NCBI GenBank assembly: GCA_002501805.1
Contig: DAOI01000006.1
Location: 52,435 to 77,898 of the forward strand
Direction: 5' to 3'
DNA from: Euryarchaeota archaeon UBA463
GTDB taxonomy: Archaea > Thermoplasmatota > Poseidoniia > Poseidoniales > Thalassarchaeaceae
DNA: 25,464 nt
Part shown: positions 23,402 to 25,464 of the stretch, piece by piece
Numbering within the stretch: the first letter of the stretch is position 1
Layout of the letters: the number at the start of each line of letters is the position of its first letter
The notes under the pieces: model-generated
Told to the model about the DNA's origin: nothing
The model's input: the letters and a program-made list of their open reading frames with translations, nothing else
The model's database searches: none
Program-made: the position numbers and the translations under genes

Positions 23402-25318
23402 TTATGCCTCCACTAGTTTCTGTGCAGCTTCTGTGATTTTGAATAGTCTCTTTCTTCCTTGCTTCCTAACAGAAAGGTATCCGGACTTGTAAAGTCCATT
23501 GTATATCTGAGAAAGGCGAGGTCTTCCAACCTCGAGCCTGGCCTGGAGTTCTGCATCTGAGGGAGAAATCTCTCTCTTTGAAGCCATAGAAATAACTAGC
23601 AATTCAGCTTCATTGAGATATGTTATCCTCTCTTCATCAAAAGGATTGTCCGGCTCCCATGAAGTAGTTGGACGGAAGTTTTCTCTACGAGTATTTTCAG
23701 GTTTATTTTCAATAATATCAACTGGTTGAACGGGGGCGTCTTCGATACCAAATGGAGTTTCAATAATCTCGGTTTCAGGATTTTCGAAAACAGGCAAGGA
23801 AGAGGCCATTGAAGGCTCCACTGACCAGTGAGCGGAGTCAGTAGAAATGACACTGGAGGTTTCTTTTTCTGGGAGTTTAGGATCTTCGATTTCCCACTCA
23901 GGCTCGATATTACTAATGATTGGAATATTGTTTTCCGGTTGATTACTTTCAATGTCTATCTTGTTCCCCTCCCAGAGGTGTGAAATCTCAGATACTGATT
24001 CTATGATTGGGGTATCTTCTTCTTCATTGGGCTGTTGGCTTTGGGCTAATTTTGATCTCTGAGCGAGACCTTTGAATCCACTTCCTGAATGAAACATTGG
24101 AGGCTCTGTACCTGGTTGCATATAGACAAAATCATCCAATGTCCCTTGCTCGGTATTACTTTCTACAGGTATTTCTTCTACATCAGTATCTGAGTTGTCA
24201 TCCCATAAGTCGTCCGGATCTTCGGAGAAATCCTCCTCATTTACTTGACTTTCACCTGTTTCTGTTTGGAAATTGAAGTGATTTTCTTCAAGGTCATTAC
24301 TAGGAAGGTCATCTCCTTGATCTTCGATATATTTAGTAACGTCTTGGATTGATTCGTCGCCGTCAGAATGAGTTGATTGTGATTTGAAATCTTGAGTTTC
24401 GAAAGGCTCATCTACGGATAATTGATTGTCCTCTTCGGCGATATTATCTTGAGATTCATCCGAGAATAAAATTTGCTTTTTAGCATCCTTTTCATTTACA
24501 TCACCGGAGTCATTAGTAATTTTCCAACGCATTAGTCTCTCCAGTGCCCCATGCGCACCAACATCCCTTCTCTCGTCAATGAGATCCCTCAAAAGTCGAA
24601 TAACATCTCTAGGGTTCCCAGATGTAGATTCATGAATCCTTGATAGTAAAATATCGTCAATAATCCATTTCTCCCTGGCTTTCCTAGATACAAGTCTGTT
24701 AGATAACTCTTGGATTTGCCCTTTAGATAGGTGTGTTGTATACTCTGGCCTGTCATAAAGCTCAAGGGTTTCTTCATCAATAGAAGACAATTGAGAGGGA
24801 GTCAGTACTACGATGACTAGTGCCCTCAGTCTTTGAAGAATGGGAGATATTGAATTCAATACCATGGAGATTTCTATATTTGATGGATAATCAAGAGATA
24901 TCACTGGCAGGGATCCAGAACTCTCCTCTAGATTGGAGACTAAATCATCTATCATTTTCTGATTTGAACCCGATGAACTAAACCCACAAAAATGAATTGC
25001 TAACTCATGAATTATTGCATTCACGGGATCACTTGTAGGCCAATATTGGCCTACGAAACTTCTTCTCGTCTGTGAAGCTAAAGTCCTCACAACTGATGAA
25101 CGACCAGACCCCCTCTCGCCAACAAGTAGCAACATCCTTGGGGATTGTGAAATAATATGCTCTCTCCAGGAAGCGATTAGTCTATCCCTTCCAACTAGGT
25201 ACTCAGCCCTGCTGCTCTCGATTGGCCTGAGATCAAAGGGGTTTCCTCTCAACAAGGGCAATCCAAGATTCTCGGTTACATTGCCTGTCACGATGTTGGT
25301 GAATAGACAGGAGTACAT
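23402..25318 (-). CDS. degenerate Orc1/Cdc6-like AAA protein with acidic linker and C-terminal winged helix
   Basis: Three parts are visible in 638 aa. Residues ~40-265 look like an AAA/Orc-type ATPase: EYLVGRDRLIASW, then LLVGERGSGRSS where the Walker A lysine is arginine (R73, codon CGT), a weak Walker-B-like VISLDYPS (D without the following E), and a lid-like SGNPRDVIRLLRDL. Residues ~270-540 are very acidic, low in complexity and probably disordered. Residues ~565-636 form a winged helix (LNEAELLVISMASKREISPSDAEL...GYLSVRKQGRKRLFKIT). ATP hydrolysis is probably lost; the fold suggests DNA binding and protein contacts. The start ATG 25318 has no SD; a TATA-like TTAATAATAA ~30 nt upstream would give a leaderless mRNA. 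GTG at codon 10 is an alternative. The function is unknown. Confidence 0.8.
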   Translation of the reverse strand: MYSCLFTNIVTGNVTENLGLPLLRGNPFDLRPIESSRAEYLVGRDRLIASWREHIISQSPRMLLLVGERGSGRSSVVRTLASQTRRSFVGQYWPTSDPVNAIIHELAIHFCGFSSSGSNQKMIDDLVSNLEESSGSLPVISLDYPSNIEISMVLNSISPILQRLRALVIVVLTPSQLSSIDEETLELYDRPEYTTHLSKGQIQELSNRLVSRKAREKWIIDDILLSRIHESTSGNPRDVIRLLRDLIDERRDVGAHGALERLMRWKITNDSGDVNEKDAKKQILFSDESQDNIAEEDNQLSVDEPFETQDFKSQSTHSDGDESIQDVTKYIEDQGDDLPSNDLEENHFNFQTETGESQVNEEDFSEDPDDLWDDNSDTDVEEIPVESNTEQGTLDDFVYMQPGTEPPMFHSGSGFKGLAQRSKLAQSQQPNEEEDTPIIESVSEISHLWEGNKIDIESNQPENNIPIISNIEPEWEIEDPKLPEKETSSVISTDSAHWSVEPSMASSLPVFENPETEIIETPFGIEDAPVQPVDIIENKPENTRRENFRPTTSWEPDNPFDEERITYLNEAELLVISMASKREISPSDAELQARLEVGRPRLSQIYNGLYKSGYLSVRKQGRKRLFKITEAAQKLVEA

Positions 25319-25321
25319 AAC

Positions 25322-25464
25322 ATTAACGTTTACTAACAGTTAAGATAGTTATTATTAACGCATATTTACGCATTTTTCGATACATAATTTTCAATAGTTT
25401 AGATTAGTAAGTCGAATTTATATTTGTTATATTAACGTATTACTAACGCTTTAATTATGCGTTA
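25322..25464. repeat. AT-rich array of short iteron-like repeats upstream of the AAA-like gene
   Basis: Repeated motifs with consensus near ATTAACGYAT: ATTAACGTTT (25322-25331), ATTAACGCAT (25354-25363) directly followed by ATTTACGCAT (25364-25373), ATTAACGTAT (25431-25440), then TACTAACGCT (25441-25450), and inverted ATGCGTTA (25457-25464) at the window end. The pairs ATTAACGT+TACTAAC at 25322-25337 and at 25431-25447 are near copies about 110 nt apart. The spacing between is very AT-rich (for example ATTTATATTTGTTATAT). It may be an origin or an operator array; it continues off the window. Confidence 0.6.

Noticed and set aside
1..25464. CRISPR array, insertion sequence, prophage or toxin-antitoxin system
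   Set aside because: No regularly spaced long direct repeats, transposase motifs or phage genes are visible. The lone PIN gene fits an Fcf1-like role beside aIF2-gamma, with no antitoxin partner.

Overview
The window looks like a chromosome segment of a planktonic euryarchaeon, most likely Marine Group II (Candidatus Poseidoniia) or a close Thermoplasmata relative. Archaeal information genes (L10e/uL16, S6e, aIF2-gamma, Dph2, Orc1/Cdc6) sit beside a bacterial-type DNA gyrase (GyrB-GyrA) and long secreted PKD-domain proteins with C-terminal membrane anchors, a mix familiar from that lineage. The lineage is inferred from gene content; no 16S rRNA gene is present. Spacing is very tight, with overlapping stops and many GTG or TTG starts, several with clear Shine-Dalgarno (SD) sequences.

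Layout. (1) 1-3232, minus strand: a secreted, membrane-anchored glutaminyl cyclase, a three-helix membrane protein with a carboxypeptidase-regulatory-like domain, and a thymidylate kinase with an unexplained C-terminal half. (2) 3282-8277, plus strand, divergent from the above: a 1.37-kaa surface metallopeptidase (HEFQH zincin plus PKD repeats) and a small secreted anchored protein. Together these form a cell-surface module. (3) 8274-9068, minus: type I 3-dehydroquinate dehydratase (aroD). (4) 9069-9459: a 390-nt non-coding leader region ending in an 11-bp hairpin just before gyrB. (5) 9460-14119: gyrB-gyrA operon. (6) 14162-14248: tRNA-Ser(GCU), followed 12 nt later by a membrane-anchored DUF4105 protein, then aroA (EPSP synthase) and an EamA-type transporter. 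(7) 17406-23110: an information-processing run of rpl10e, hpt, dph2, orc1/cdc6, rps6e, aIF2-gamma and a PIN nuclease. (8) 23107-25318, minus: a DUF357 protein and a 638-aa AAA-like/winged-helix protein whose P-loop lysine is replaced by arginine. Upstream of it, running to the window edge, is an AT-rich array of short repeats.

Main points of interest: the degenerate Orc-like protein next to an iteron-like array; two mutually exclusive hairpins in front of gyrB; an apparent CTG start codon for aIF2-gamma, which also lacks the usual zinc-knuckle cysteines; and the thymidylate kinase fusion. All calls were made by reading the sequence; no database search was possible.
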